Origin: Paenibacillus plantiphilus
Lineage (GTDB): Bacteria > Bacillota > Bacilli > Paenibacillales > Paenibacillaceae
NCBI RefSeq assembly: GCF_927798095.1
Contig: NZ_CAKMMF010000023.1
Span: 1 to 64,000, forward strand
Length of the DNA stretch: 64,000 nt
Direction: 5' to 3'
Shown here: piece by piece, positions 51,410-60,538 of the stretch
Position numbering within the stretch: the first letter of the stretch is position 1
Layout: each line of letters begins with the position of its first letter
The notes under the pieces: generated by a model
The model's input: only the letters and a program-made list of their open reading frames with translations
Databases searched by the model: none
What the model was told of the DNA's origin: nothing
Program-made: the position numbers and the translations under genes

Positions 51410-54400
51410 ACATATATCCAAGCTTGCCAAGCAGACGGCTCAGCATAATTGCCATTTCTGCTCGGGTTGCGGTTTGATCCGGTCTGAAATTGCCCTCTTT
51501 GTCGCCTATCACGATGCCGCTGGAAACCATTTGCTGTACAGCTCCGACAGCCCAATTCGATACCTCGCCTGAATCGTTCAGCAATTCTATCCCTCCCTCG
51601 TCTGCGTTGAAGGCGGCGCCGCTAACGTAAGTGATCGCCCTCGCAAAGATGGCCGCCAGTTCCTCCCTTGTGACAAAATCATTCGGACGAAAGCTTCCGT
51701 CCTCGTATCCGGTCACAAATCCAACCGATGCGGCCGAGGAAACCACCGCTTCATACCATTGCCCAGCAATATCGGAAAAATTCGCAGGCTGGACTGACGT
51801 TCCGATTCCAATTGCCCTGACGAGCAGTGCTGCCGTCTCCGCTCGGGTTAAGCCAGCGCTCGGGTCGAAGCGCCCCTTCCCTTTACCTTCAATAATAAGC
51901 ATGGATGCCAGCTTCTCCGCTTCGTTTCTCGCCCAGTGGCCTTGCATATCGGCTAAGATTTCCCGCTTTATGATGTTCACGTACAAACCGTCGCTGATGC
52001 TGGAGAGTAACGCGAAGGTTTGACCACCGTTCTTTTCATATCGGACTGGAACATATTGCAGCTTCCGAAGCTGCTCATTCCACACGGCCACTACCTGGTC
52101 TGCGCCGTTTGCATTTGGAATCACAATGCGCCTTTCAGCTTTGCCGCCTAATACATCAATAACCGTTCCAGCTCCGTCGCCAACCCTCATGACAACCTTG
52201 AACTGAACAGGAGCAGACAGCATCTCAGCGCTCAGGGCGCGTAGATCCGCCAATAAAGGAGCAGGCGCAACGGTCTCCCCTGCATAAATGGCATATTTGA
52301 CCTTTTCGCCACTATTGCCTGCCTCTTGCCTATTTGCAGCTGCAGCGAGCTCCGAAACAGGCAGCTTCATGACGCCGGCAGCCGTCGAGACTTGAATAGC
52401 AAATGCAGGGTTCAATCGGAGCAGTTCCTGTACCGTGTCTCCGCTCAAATCGAAATATCCCGCAGCCGTTTTCTTCTCCACTGCAAAAAATCCGGATTTC
52501 ACATCAGACGCCGTAAGATTAACCCGCTCCTTCTGGTTATCCGCAGTGATAAAATCGATAAAGACGGCGGCCGATTGAGGCGGCTGTACTGGCTGTACTG
52601 GCTGTACTGGCTGTACTGGCTGTACTGGCTGTACTGGCTGCACTGGCTGTACTGGCTCCACTGGCTCCACTGGCTCCACCACAACATTGCGGTCTTGCCG
52701 CAGTACGGTCAATTGAAATTGGCGGCTGTCCGATTCTTGCCCTTTCGTTACCGTTGCCGTTAACTTAACCGATTGGTCTCCGGTCTCGAACGAAGGCCGC
52801 GCAACCGTGCCATCTGCAGGATCGATCAGCTGCTCCCGGCTCGAAGCCCATGTGATTATAGAACCGTTATTCCCAGCAGCGGGAAGCGTCAGCCCTTTGC
52901 GCACATGGGTCTCATCATCTCCGTCAGCGAAGCCGATAGCAAGAAGCGCCATGTCTCGGACTACCGCCTCTTCGTCCGTCATATCGGCAGCGATGATCGT
53001 TAAAGCATAAACCGCTTTATATGTCGTTTGGTTCGCATCGACCGATGCCTCCAGTGTGACATTCGAGTCCCCATCAGAGTAAGACGGCCGATGCACGGTG
53101 CCCGTTGTTTCGTCAAGCAAGCTGCTGTCCGAAGATGTCCAACGGATCGGGTGGCCTGCGGCGTCAACATTCGGCAGCACGATGTCCGATTTCACCGAAT
53201 TGACCGTCTCCCCCTGGGCAAATTCCGGCTTTGGAGCATCATAAACAGTCAGTTTGCCAGTTCCGGCAATGATGTCGTAATTAGACAAGCGATTGAAAGG
53301 ATCAAGGAACTGAGCGGTCACATCATATTCGCCCGCTGGGCTGTCCTCCGTCGCTGCCGTCCCGTACTCTGCCGTAATGTCATCGCCGGCGACTACGCCT
53401 GTAAGCGTGCCTTCTAACTGTGGATTCACATTGCCAGCCCATCGAGACGCCGAATTGGGCGCAACGCGAAGCTCAGATTTTGTAACCGTCAGCTCGCCTT
53501 CCTCAATAACAACATGATAATTATTCAGCTTGCCCCCCGGATCAGATAATGCCGGAACGATCGGATACGATCCCGCTGGGCTTGATACGACTGCTGCTGT
53601 CGAATAGGACGCCAGAATAGCATCTCCATTCACAAGACCAGTGATCGAACCGGTCAAAGACGGATTGCTTTGTCCATATGTCCGGGATTGATCCGCAGCA
53701 GAGACGGTTAAGGGCGCTTGTGTCACATTTAAAGTGCCCGGCGAATAGATGATTGTGTACTTCGTTGATGTCAAACCGCTGGCTATTATGTCATAATTGC
53801 CGATTGGGCTGGATGCGTCAGCGGACGTCGAATACACCGGCTGTCCGAGCGAGGCAGCCGTGTCCCATGCCATTAATCCGCTAAAGCCCATTGTGAAATT
53901 GCTATTAGACGTTCCATATGGTCTAGTCGCATTGTTAGGCGTTACAGTGAGCGAGGCTTTGTTGACCGTAAGCGTTGTTGTCTGCTCCACCGCAGGGTAA
54001 GGATACGAAGCTGCTGTCGATACTTTCAGTTCATAGCTTCCTGCGGCTTGTCTAAGTGAATAGCTGCCTGAACCGTAACCCGTTGAATTCGTCGTCAAGT
54101 ATCCTATAGAGCTTCCGTCAATGTAGACATTAACTCTCTTTCCTGCAAGCGGCCCTTCCGGAGTTGTCAGCGTCGCCGATATTATTATCGTTTGGCCGTA
54201 TGTACCGGTTATGGGAGACACGGCGAGCGCAGTCGTAAAATCCCTTGGAGAGTCACCGACATAAGTGGTGAAGCCCATGTCATAATCAGACCAACTGGAA
54301 GCAGTATAAGCTCTTCCTCCTGCATATACGTCGGTCGCATAAATCTTCCATGTCGTTTGCGGTGTATCACCGATGGAAGACGTTAAGTGCATCGTATACT

Positions 54401-54839
54401 GCTGTCCTGCCTGCACCTGTGCCGGCTGATCGAACAAAACGGACAGCCAGCCTCCCGGATTGTACGGAATATTGCTGCTGCCAAAAGTCGCTGAAGCAAG
54501 CGCCGTTCCGGACACGCTTTGTCCTGCATAGATACTAAGCGTGAACACAATTCCCGAGCTCCCATAATCCGCCATATACAAGTCAATTTGATTCAAATAG
54601 CCGGACTTGCCTGCCGTAAAGCTTTGAGCAAGACCGTTCGCCCGATACGAGCTCCCCGGATCCCCTGCTCCTGATGTTTGGTCAGGCGCATCGGCAGCCG
54701 CTGCCGAAGCAGGCAGCGCGGCAAGTATCGGCACAAGCGCAAGTATCAATGCCAGCAAAAGGCGGACCATCCAAGACGTCGTAGGGCCGAAATTACCTTG
54801 CTTCTTTTCTGTATGTCCCCAAGCCATAGTTCTTCTCAT
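51408..54839 (-). CDS. Large secreted SLH protein with MBG repeats and a (V-[EQ]-P) linker
   Basis: A 1143-residue surface protein. A long signal peptide (VRLLLALILALVPILAALPA) precedes a domain with LNQIDLYMADYGSSGIVFTL, then an Ig-like domain (ISATLTTPEGPLAGKRVNVY). Three to four MBG-type repeats follow (TVTPNNATRPYGTSNSNFTM, VSAADQSRTYGQSNPSL, VAPNSASRWAGNVNPQL), then two immunoglobulin-like atrophied-hydrolase-type domains (VDAAGHPIRWTSSDSSLLDE, GNNGSIITWASSREQLIDP). A linker of 11 V-E/Q-P triplets leads to a domain of unknown fold and three SLH motifs. There is no catalytic site, so an adhesin or scaffold is likely. The RBS GGAG is only 3 bases from ATG 54839; ATG 54827 is an alternative. 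Confidence 0.88.
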   Translation of the reverse strand: MRRTMAWGHTEKKQGNFGPTTSWMVRLLLALILALVPILAALPASAAAADAPDQTSGAGDPGSSYRANGLAQSFTAGKSGYLNQIDLYMADYGSSGIVFTLSIYAGQSVSGTALASATFGSSNIPYNPGGWLSVLFDQPAQVQAGQQYTMHLTSSIGDTPQTTWKIYATDVYAGGRAYTASSWSDYDMGFTTYVGDSPRDFTTALAVSPITGTYGQTIIISATLTTPEGPLAGKRVNVYIDGSSIGYLTTNSTGYGSGSYSLRQAAGSYELKVSTAASYPYPAVEQTTTLTVNKASLTVTPNNATRPYGTSNSNFTMGFSGLMAWDTAASLGQPVYSTSADASSPIGNYDIIASGLTSTKYTIIYSPGTLNVTQAPLTVSAADQSRTYGQSNPSLTGSITGLVNGDAILASYSTAAVVSSPAGSYPIVPALSDPGGKLNNYHVVIEEGELTVTKSELRVAPNSASRWAGNVNPQLEGTLTGVVAGDDITAEYGTAATEDSPAGEYDVTAQFLDPFNRLSNYDIIAGTGKLTVYDAPKPEFAQGETVNSVKSDIVLPNVDAAGHPIRWTSSDSSLLDETTGTVHRPSYSDGDSNVTLEASVDANQTTYKAVYALTIIAADMTDEEAVVRDMALLAIGFADGDDETHVRKGLTLPAAGNNGSIITWASSREQLIDPADGTVARPSFETGDQSVKLTATVTKGQESDSRQFQLTVLRQDRNVVVEPVEPVEPVQPVQPVQPVQPVQPVQPVQPVQPPQSAAVFIDFITADNQKERVNLTASDVKSGFFAVEKKTAAGYFDLSGDTVQELLRLNPAFAIQVSTAAGVMKLPVSELAAAANRQEAGNSGEKVKYAIYAGETVAPAPLLADLRALSAEMLSAPVQFKVVMRVGDGAGTVIDVLGGKAERRIVIPNANGADQVVAVWNEQLRKLQYVPVRYEKNGGQTFALLSSISDGLYVNIIKREILADMQGHWARNEAEKLASMLIIEGKGKGRFDPSAGLTRAETAALLVRAIGIGTSVQPANFSDIAGQWYEAVVSSAASVGFVTGYEDGSFRPNDFVTREELAAIFARAITYVSGAAFNADEGGIELLNDSGEVSNWAVGAVQQMVSSGIVIGDKEGNFRPDQTATRAEMAIMLSRLLGKLGYM
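52582..52680. repeat. 9-bp minisatellite, 11 units, in the SLH gene
   Basis: Eleven units of GGCTGTACT (six perfect, one GGCTGCACT, one more perfect, three GGCTCCAC-T/C). On the coding strand they give eight Gln-Pro-Val and three Glu-Pro-Val triplets. The in-frame period of 9 means slippage changes linker length without a frameshift. Confidence 0.92.
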
Positions 54840-55149
54840 TTCTCCTCTGCTAAATGGATTCCAGTTCGTTTATTCTATCATTACTGCGTCAAGTAGATTA
54901 TTAAAGATTAATAATATGGACCATATTCAATAAAAAGAACTCTCCCCCTCTTTAGATCCGCATTACCTTTAATTATAAAAAACATTTACCGATATTATTG
55001 TGATTTGAATTACAATTTGTTAATTTGTACATGGTATATGACGAGCTATGCGTCGAATGATCTGGCTAACTGGTTTATCGGATTCTGGTACGTCTACTCT
55101 TGCAGAGGCACTGAGACCGCTTATTCTGTACGGGTGTGCTCTGAGATAA
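54840..55149. other. Intergenic region upstream of the MBG-SLH gene
   Basis: AT-rich for the first 200 bases (promoter zone of the SLH gene), then about 100 bases of mixed sequence up to the start of the duplicated aegerolysin module. No gene or clear promoter was recognised. Confidence 0.5.
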
Positions 55150-55521
55150 GGTTCTCCCCCGCATAATCCTGAACACCCGATAAACCGTGTTAATTAAATC
55201 TATCTAATGAAAAGGCCTGACTACGGAAATCGTGGTCAGGCACTTCTTTCTTGCATCATCCTATGTTTGTTGCGTAAGATGGGATACGTCAATTAATATC
55301 GGGTATTCTTTGACCTAAGGGGCAATCCCAGGAATACGTGCCAATCAACTTGTTCTCAGGGTCAAATAGCTGGAAGCTTCCTTCCGTTCCGGATGGAGAC
55401 CAACTGCGACCGCATGCGCAAATCCAAAGCCTTTCGCCCGCTTTAATAACGGTTCCGTTGAGCGATTCGGCACTGATTTCGTTGTCTCTATCACCTAAAT
55501 TGTACAGCCTCCCCCATTCAA
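55150..55521 (-). pseudogene. Partial, internally deleted copy of the aegerolysin gene and its terminator
   Basis: Nearly identical to 60397-60920, in the same orientation. It includes the downstream terminator hairpin (55215-55241), the stop region (TAATATCGGGTA) and, after a loss of about 150 bases, the middle of the gene, reading CACGRSWSPSGTEGSFQLFD and GTYSWDCPLGQR. The N-terminal about 23 codons are missing and unrelated sequence starts at 55522. The internal gap removes the last about 45 codons up to the stop. This dead copy lies 5.2 kb from the intact gene, on the far side of the ABC/two-component operon. Confidence 0.88.
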
Positions 55522-55634
55522 GCGACTGTGACTTGTCGACCTGGTCGGTAACAAGTCAAGCTGTTCCGTTCAAATTTCTCAGTGTGCCTACTCAAAGTTT
55601 CCGCTCCGTGGGCTTGAAGGAACCGTTTTACCGC

Positions 55635-56246
55635 TCACTGCTGTTTCCCCTGCCAATAATAAATCGCCAGCTGTGTGCGGTCGCGAAGCTCCAGCTTGTC
55701 AAGAATTACCGTCAGCATGTTGCGCACACTTCCTATGCTCAGGTATAACTGTTCACTGATTTCTTGGTTGGACAAGCCTCGCGCCACCAGTTCGACAATA
55801 TCTTTTTCCCGTTCGGTCAATTCCTGCAGATCCTCTCTGTTTGGTTCCATGATCGCTTTTAGCACATCGGGACTCAAGACGGTCGATCCAGATGACATTG
55901 CCCGAATTTGATTAGCCATATTTTCAATGGTGGACGATTTGAGCAGATAACCTATCGCGCCTGCATGTAAAGCCAGTCTGATGTTTCTCTCATCCTGGAA
56001 AGTTGTAAGCATCATAATTTGAATGCCGGGAAACTGCTGCTTAATTTTTTTTGTGCTTTCAATACCATCCATGACTGGCATCTGGATATCCATTAGAATG
56101 ACGTCGGGCTGCCGTCCGCACATCTCAATCGCCTCCCAACCGTTGTAAGCAACGCCGAGCACCTCGAAATCCGTCTCTTTTCCAAGCAACAACTGCAGGC
56201 TTTGACAAACGAGCGGGTCATCATCAACAATTAACAGCTTCACCAC
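55635..56246 (-). CDS. NarL/FixJ-type response regulator
   Basis: A 203-residue regulator. The receiver (1-120) has Asp 8/9, phosphorylation Asp near 53 (DVILMDIQMPVMDG), Thr switch (MMLTTFQDE) and Lys (GYLLKSSTIE). The C-terminal LuxR helix-turn-helix is LTEREKDIVELVARGLSNQE, then LSIGSVRNMLTVILDKLELR. The start is GTG right after the kinase stop, with GAGGAGG inside the kinase end, so expression is coupled. It most likely controls the transporter genes in the same operon, as LnrK and LiaR do for theirs. Confidence 0.92.
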   Translation of the reverse strand: MVKLLIVDDDPLVCQSLQLLLGKETDFEVLGVAYNGWEAIEMCGRQPDVILMDIQMPVMDGIESTKKIKQQFPGIQIMMLTTFQDERNIRLALHAGAIGYLLKSSTIENMANQIRAMSSGSTVLSPDVLKAIMEPNREDLQELTEREKDIVELVARGLSNQEISEQLYLSIGSVRNMLTVILDKLELRDRTQLAIYYWQGKQQ

Positions 56247-57335
56247 TTATGCCTCCTCTCTCAGCGGAAGCACACATACGAGCAAAAACCCGTTGTCCCC
56301 GCTGACTGACAAGCTGCCCCCCAATGAGCGCGCCCTCATTTTCAGACTTCTCAGCCCGCTTCCGGGTAACCTGCTCTGTCGAACTGTCCCGTTATCCTGC
56401 ACATGCAGCCGGATAATTGATCCCGCAGCCTGAACCTTTACTTCGACCTTTGTTGCATCGCTATGGCGGGCGATATTGGTTAAAGCTTCCTTTAAGCAAG
56501 CTTCCAGCAGCCCCCAATGATAAGCCGCAACGCGCAGCAAGTCGCCCGATTTTCGAAATGAGATTCTCACTTGCTGAAAATTGAGTGCCACATACTCCAA
56601 ATTTTCAACACCGATTGGGGTGATAGGGGTTTCGTTATACACGGTCTCTCTCAGGTTTCGCGTACTGCGCTCGAGTCGCCGCTTGACCTCTTGCAGCAGG
56701 TTGCGCGCCTCCTCAGCCTCCTCAACGTACTCATACGCTTGCAGCGCCAACGCGGCTCCGGTCAAGTCATGTCCTAAATGATCGTGAAGCTGCCGTGCGA
56801 TCCGGTAACGCTCCATCAACTCTGCTTGCTGCGCAACCGATTGTTGGGCAGCAAGCAGGTCAATTTTTATCCGTTCCAGCTCATATCTGGCTCTGCGCTG
56901 CTCATCAGCCTCTTCCATATATTTCTGTTGGTTGAGTGAGTAGGCATAAGAAAAAAGCCCAACAAACAAGGCCAGGACAAAATACCAGAACAGCCATGCG
57001 GAAGGGAACGGCACAAGAAATAATCCGAGGAAAAACAATAGGGAGAGGGGCCACTTGCCGCGTTGCGCCAGCTCAAAAATTGGCAGCGCCAGTCCGTAAT
57101 AACTAACTGCATTATAAGGAAAGTAGAGGAAGCAGACGAAGGCATCCAGCGCAACGGACCAGGCCGGCAAGTTGAACCGCCAACGCAAGCTTGTCAGGAG
57201 AATTAGAATTAGAAGCAGGAGCAGGATGAATTCGTTCGCCGCGAGGTCGCCGCTAATCCAAAAATACACAAGAAAGCCAATGTTGAGCAAACGCCAGCCG
57301 TTGACAAACCGTATCGGCTCCATCCACGATTTCAT
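56247..57335 (-). CDS. Sensor histidine kinase, HisKA_3 type
   Basis: A 362-residue kinase with four to six N-terminal membrane helices and almost no extracellular loop, so it probably senses a signal within the membrane or through the transporter (an intramembrane-sensing kinase). The HisKA_3 motif YRIARQLHDHLGHDLTGAAL contains the phospho-His. The ATPase part has CLKEALTNIARHSDATKVEV, LHVQDNG and GSGLRSLKMRARSLGG. GGAGGG precedes the ATG. It is the fourth gene of the ABC/two-component operon and cognate to the regulator that follows at once. Confidence 0.9.
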   Translation of the reverse strand: MKSWMEPIRFVNGWRLLNIGFLVYFWISGDLAANEFILLLLLILILLTSLRWRFNLPAWSVALDAFVCFLYFPYNAVSYYGLALPIFELAQRGKWPLSLLFFLGLFLVPFPSAWLFWYFVLALFVGLFSYAYSLNQQKYMEEADEQRRARYELERIKIDLLAAQQSVAQQAELMERYRIARQLHDHLGHDLTGAALALQAYEYVEEAEEARNLLQEVKRRLERSTRNLRETVYNETPITPIGVENLEYVALNFQQVRISFRKSGDLLRVAAYHWGLLEACLKEALTNIARHSDATKVEVKVQAAGSIIRLHVQDNGTVRQSRLPGSGLRSLKMRARSLGGSLSVSGDNGFLLVCVLPLREEA

Positions 57336-57355
57336 CCCAATTCCTCCCTCCCGAT

Positions 57356-58042
57356 TTATTGCATCTTACGGGTGCTGCCCAATACAAGAAATACAAGAGT
57401 GTACACCCACAGCATACCATTAATCAACATAAAATCAGAGGTTTGTTGCCCATAAACGACCCAATTCAGACCTTCAGCAAACCAAAATGTCGGGAGAATA
57501 ACGGCTATTCGCTTCATCAGGTCCGGAAACATTTCGAGAGGCATCATGATACCTCCCAACAATACCATAAGGAAAATAAGCGACATATAGACCAGAAACG
57601 CGATATCCTTATTACGAAAAATTGAAATCCAGGCTAACGCAATAGCCAGCGCCGTGAAACTGAAGGATATATACAGAGCGAAAAGGGCGAATGGCCGATA
57701 CAACTCCTGTCCCCATAGTAATCCGCCAACAATGACAATGGCACATTGTAAAATTAGAATAACGGAATAAGCAAGTAAATTTTGACTTAAATAGTGAAAA
57801 TAACGGATTGGGGCAACGGATAATCGTTTGATGACTCCTTTGGCCCGGTCTTCAAGAATAATTTGGGTTAATCGGATTGCAACAAAAAGGATTATAATAC
57901 CGAAATATTGGTAGCCGTATGGTAGCAGCGGCCAAGCTTCCCCAGCCGGAAAAAAAATGCACGCAATCGGGGCAAGGGTCAAAAAAATAAGGTTAGTGAG
58001 GGTGCCAAAGCTTCTTTTTAAGGTAAAATAAAATATCGTCAC
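57356..58042 (-). CDS. ABC-2-type permease, second subunit
   Basis: A 228-residue membrane protein with six helices. The conserved ABC-2 loop is AIRLTQIILEDRAKGVIKRL, followed by YLSQNLLAYSVILILQCAIV and IFLMVLLGGIMMPLEMFPDL (a YhgE/Pip- or DrrB-like pattern). The start is GTG, overlapping the stop of the first permease gene (GTGA). It forms a heterodimer with the first permease. Confidence 0.88.
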   Translation of the reverse strand: MTIFYFTLKRSFGTLTNLIFLTLAPIACIFFPAGEAWPLLPYGYQYFGIIILFVAIRLTQIILEDRAKGVIKRLSVAPIRYFHYLSQNLLAYSVILILQCAIVIVGGLLWGQELYRPFALFALYISFSFTALAIALAWISIFRNKDIAFLVYMSLIFLMVLLGGIMMPLEMFPDLMKRIAVILPTFWFAEGLNWVVYGQQTSDFMLINGMLWVYTLVFLVLGSTRKMQ

Positions 58043-58770
58043 TTTAACCGCCTTCTTCCCACAACGATCATTACGAGGAACAGGGTGACAATCGCCGCCA
58101 ATAAAATATTAGCTTGAAGCCAAGCTTCTGCCCAATTCCCGTTGCCTCCTGCCCTCACGGCGCCGATCGACAGAGTGAGGGGGTTTCCGTAAGATCCCAG
58201 AAAATCAAACACCGCATTTTGCGGCATTGGAAAGAACAGTCCGGCCAGCATGACAAAGCCAACGCCATATATTTCGCTTAACCGTTCCGCCAGCTTGAAC
58301 TTTTTCACAACACAGGTGAAAATGACACATACAATGCTTGATAATACGGACATCAACGATATCAGATAAATGGTCCAAGCCCAGTTGTTCCATACCATGC
58401 CGAGGGCAAATTGGCTGTAGATCATTAGGACAATGCCAAGCAACACCGAGAAGATAGAGCCAAACATCATGATCGACAAAGCATACATTGTTCGATTAAA
58501 TGGCGCAACAAACATGCGCTCTCGGTTGAGCGTAAACAAATCATAATTCAAATAGTGCATAACCGTCGAACCACCAAAAAGCTGAAAAGTAAGTACCATC
58601 GTCAGCGCAGTTTCATTAAAATAAGGATTTCCTTCATCATTCGTCATTCCTGACAGGATAAAAGAAAATATTGTAAGAAGTGCAATGGGAACGATAAGTA
58701 GTAATAGCAGCACGATATAATTGCGGACCAGCCGCAGCATCGTAAATTTCGTTGTTGAGAGAACTCTCAT
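58039..58770 (-). CDS. ABC-2-type permease, first subunit
   Basis: A 243-residue membrane protein with six helices. The early loop LNYDLFTLNRERMFVAPFNR corresponds to the family's E-loop, and VGFVMLAGLFFPMPQNAVFD is the late helix. AAGGGG precedes the ATG. It follows the ATPase gene by 5 bases and is coupled to the second permease. With the ATPase it forms an exporter of the drug/lipopeptide-resistance type. Confidence 0.88.
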   Translation of the reverse strand: MRVLSTTKFTMLRLVRNYIVLLLLLIVPIALLTIFSFILSGMTNDEGNPYFNETALTMVLTFQLFGGSTVMHYLNYDLFTLNRERMFVAPFNRTMYALSIMMFGSIFSVLLGIVLMIYSQFALGMVWNNWAWTIYLISLMSVLSSIVCVIFTCVVKKFKLAERLSEIYGVGFVMLAGLFFPMPQNAVFDFLGSYGNPLTLSIGAVRAGGNGNWAEAWLQANILLAAIVTLFLVMIVVGRRRLK

Positions 58771-58775
58771 CGTTA

Positions 58776-59714
58776 TTACCCCTTATCTCTTAATTGTTTG
58801 CCCGTCAATGTGAGAAAAACATCCTCCAGATTGGGCTTGTCGGCTTGAATGCCGAGCACGCTGGAATGTTCCTTGACGACAGACAAAATACGGTCGAGAT
58901 TCCCGGTACCGGCTGTGGATATAACCGTAATTTGACTTCCAGAGATGATAACTTGTCGTACGCCTGTAATTTTTTCTAATTTGCCGAGCGGAATCATGCC
59001 GGGATCAGAGAGATCGAATTTGACCTTTTCTTCATGTTGAATCGTTTGAATGAGCTGCTGCACTGTGCCTTCTTTAATGACTTGGCCCTGGTCGATAATA
59101 ATGACGAGGGAAGCGATTTCCTGGACTTCCTCCATATAATGGGTTGTGTATAAAATGGTTGTGCCTTGGTCGCGAAGTTTTTTGACCGATTCCAAAATAT
59201 GATTTCTTGACTGAGGATCGATGCCGACGGTCGGTTCGTCCATAATAAGAAATTTGGGACGATGAGTCAGCGCACAAGCGATGTTGAGTCGGCGTTTCAT
59301 ACCGCCGGAAAATTTGTGCGGTATCTTGTCCGCCTGATCGGTAAGGCCGACAAATTCCAGCGCTTCTACCACTCTCCGTTTCTTCTCTTCTCCGCGCAAT
59401 CCATACACGCCGGCAAAAAAATGGAGGCATTCCTTGGCGGTTAGTTCCTCGAATATGGCAACCTCTTGTGTAACGAGGCCCAACTTTTCCTTATTGGCGT
59501 TAGAAAATGGATTTTGCGACTGACCGAATAGCGAGATCTTGCCTTTATCGGCAGGGAGCATGCCGGTCAACGTTTGAATTAGCGTCGTTTTACCTGCTCC
59601 GTTGGGGCCAAGCAAGCCGACAATTTCCCCTTCATTAATATCTAGATCAATATAATCAAGCGCTACGTAGGAGCCGTATCTTTTCAGGACGCCTTGCATG
59701 GAGGCGATTGTCAT
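58776..59714 (-). CDS. ABC exporter ATP-binding protein, drug-resistance type
   Basis: About 312 residues: Walker A GPNGAGKTT, signature KFSGGMKRRLN, Walker B FLIMDEPTVGID, switch LYTTHYMEEV. A C-terminal about 90-residue accessory domain ends NLEDVFLTLTGKQLRDKG, as in DrrA/CcmA-like exporters. The start is set at the ATG 59714, 9 bases after AAAGG, rather than at 59723. It is the first gene of a five-gene operon (ATPase, two permeases, kinase, regulator). The content equals the B. subtilis linearmycin-resistance lnrJK-lnrLMN genes, but the permeases here are about half the size, so the substrate may differ. Confidence 0.9.
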   Translation of the reverse strand: MTIASMQGVLKRYGSYVALDYIDLDINEGEIVGLLGPNGAGKTTLIQTLTGMLPADKGKISLFGQSQNPFSNANKEKLGLVTQEVAIFEELTAKECLHFFAGVYGLRGEEKKRRVVEALEFVGLTDQADKIPHKFSGGMKRRLNIACALTHRPKFLIMDEPTVGIDPQSRNHILESVKKLRDQGTTILYTTHYMEEVQEIASLVIIIDQGQVIKEGTVQQLIQTIQHEEKVKFDLSDPGMIPLGKLEKITGVRQVIISGSQITVISTAGTGNLDRILSVVKEHSSVLGIQADKPNLEDVFLTLTGKQLRDKG

Positions 59715-59785
59715 CTTCGTCATCCTTTCGGTTAAGAGTTAATTTCAGTATGGCATATTGATTATTGGGCAAATAGTTACATTTG

Positions 59786-59872
59786 TCACAAAACTTCCTT
59801 GCCGCGTTGGTTGATGATGAAGAACTCAGCCCTGATGACATCAAGGAATTAAAGGAGTGGTTTAAAAAATAG
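59786..59872 (+). pseudogene. C-terminal remnant of a BlaI/MecI-type repressor gene
   Basis: About 28 codons without a start: NFLAALVDDEELSPDDIKEL, then KEWFKK and stop. This is the typical dimerisation end of BlaI/MecI/CopY-family repressors (NFL-ALV ... LS-DDI-ELK). The DNA-binding part and any adjoining BlaR1 sensor gene are absent. Confidence 0.55.
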
Positions 59873-60170
59873 ATGAAGAAGAAAGTTGGGAGCAAACAAC
59901 GAGGACAGCTACGTTCAATGAAAAACAGTAACAAAACGTGAAAAAGCGGCCTCCTTGTAAGTGTCGTCTTTTCTTCTCTGATGCGCGCAGGTGTTCTCAC
60001 CAGTAACAAGTAAGGGTACAAATTGTGGTTAACCGATCCAATTATCCTCGCAGGATGAATCGCCTTGAAGGCTGCAGAGTCAATAGGTGCTGCCAGCAGT
60101 TATGCTAACCACTAGCCGAGGTTTGAGTCAACAAGCTCTTAAAAAAAGCAGTGAACAAGAATGAAAGGAC

Positions 60171-60311
60171 GTGGATAGGCTGGATCTGCAGACTCGACTT
60201 GGGGTACTTAAACAGCATGAGACGTATTGTTATCAGATCTGCTATTTTTTTATGAAAGACGAAAACCTTTCTGTTCAAGCGAGCTGTAAGGCACTAGTAC
60301 TGAATAGCTGA
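60171..60311 (+). pseudogene. 5' fragment of a sigma-70-like small gene (46 codons)
   Basis: Starts at GTG after GAAAGGAC and reads MDRLDLQTRLGVLKQHETYC, then YQICYFFMKDENLSVQASCK and stops soon. This resembles the first helices of small sigma-70-like proteins of Paenibacillus (pattern LKxHExYCYQxxYxxxxDExL), from memory. No continuation is found in the next 90 bases before the aegerolysin module begins. It could be a truncated gene or a real micro-ORF. The 59873-60170 stretch before it holds nothing recognisable. Confidence 0.4.
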
Positions 60312-60460
60312 AAATCTCCAACAGTTCCCAATCGGTGTGAAATGGGTAAGAAGAAGTAAATACTTCGGACCCTACCGGGAGGGATGCGAGATGGTACGGT
60401 TCCCCCCGCATAATCCTGAACACCCGATAAACCGTGTTAACAAATCTATCTAATGAAAAG

Positions 60461-60487
60461 GCCTGACTACGGAAATCGTGGTCAGGC
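60461..60487 (-). terminator. Terminator of the aegerolysin gene
   Basis: On the minus strand GCCTGACCACG-ATTTC-CGTAGTCAGGC is followed by CTTTTC, about 50 bases after the stop. The same hairpin recurs in the duplicate (55215-55241). Confidence 0.8.
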
Positions 60488-60538
60488 ACTTCTTTCTTGC
60501 ATCATCCTATGTTTGTTGCGTAAGATGGGATACGTCAA

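Noticed and set aside
52326..52763. 145-codon plus-strand frame with a long Leu-Tyr-Trp run
   Set aside because: It is the antisense reading of the 9-bp minisatellite inside the SLH gene; the sense frame has a clear surface-protein architecture.
60250..60489. 79-codon minus-strand frame across the aegerolysin terminator
   Set aside because: It runs through the terminator hairpin and into the duplicated module, and overlaps the sigma-like fragment; no RBS or family match.
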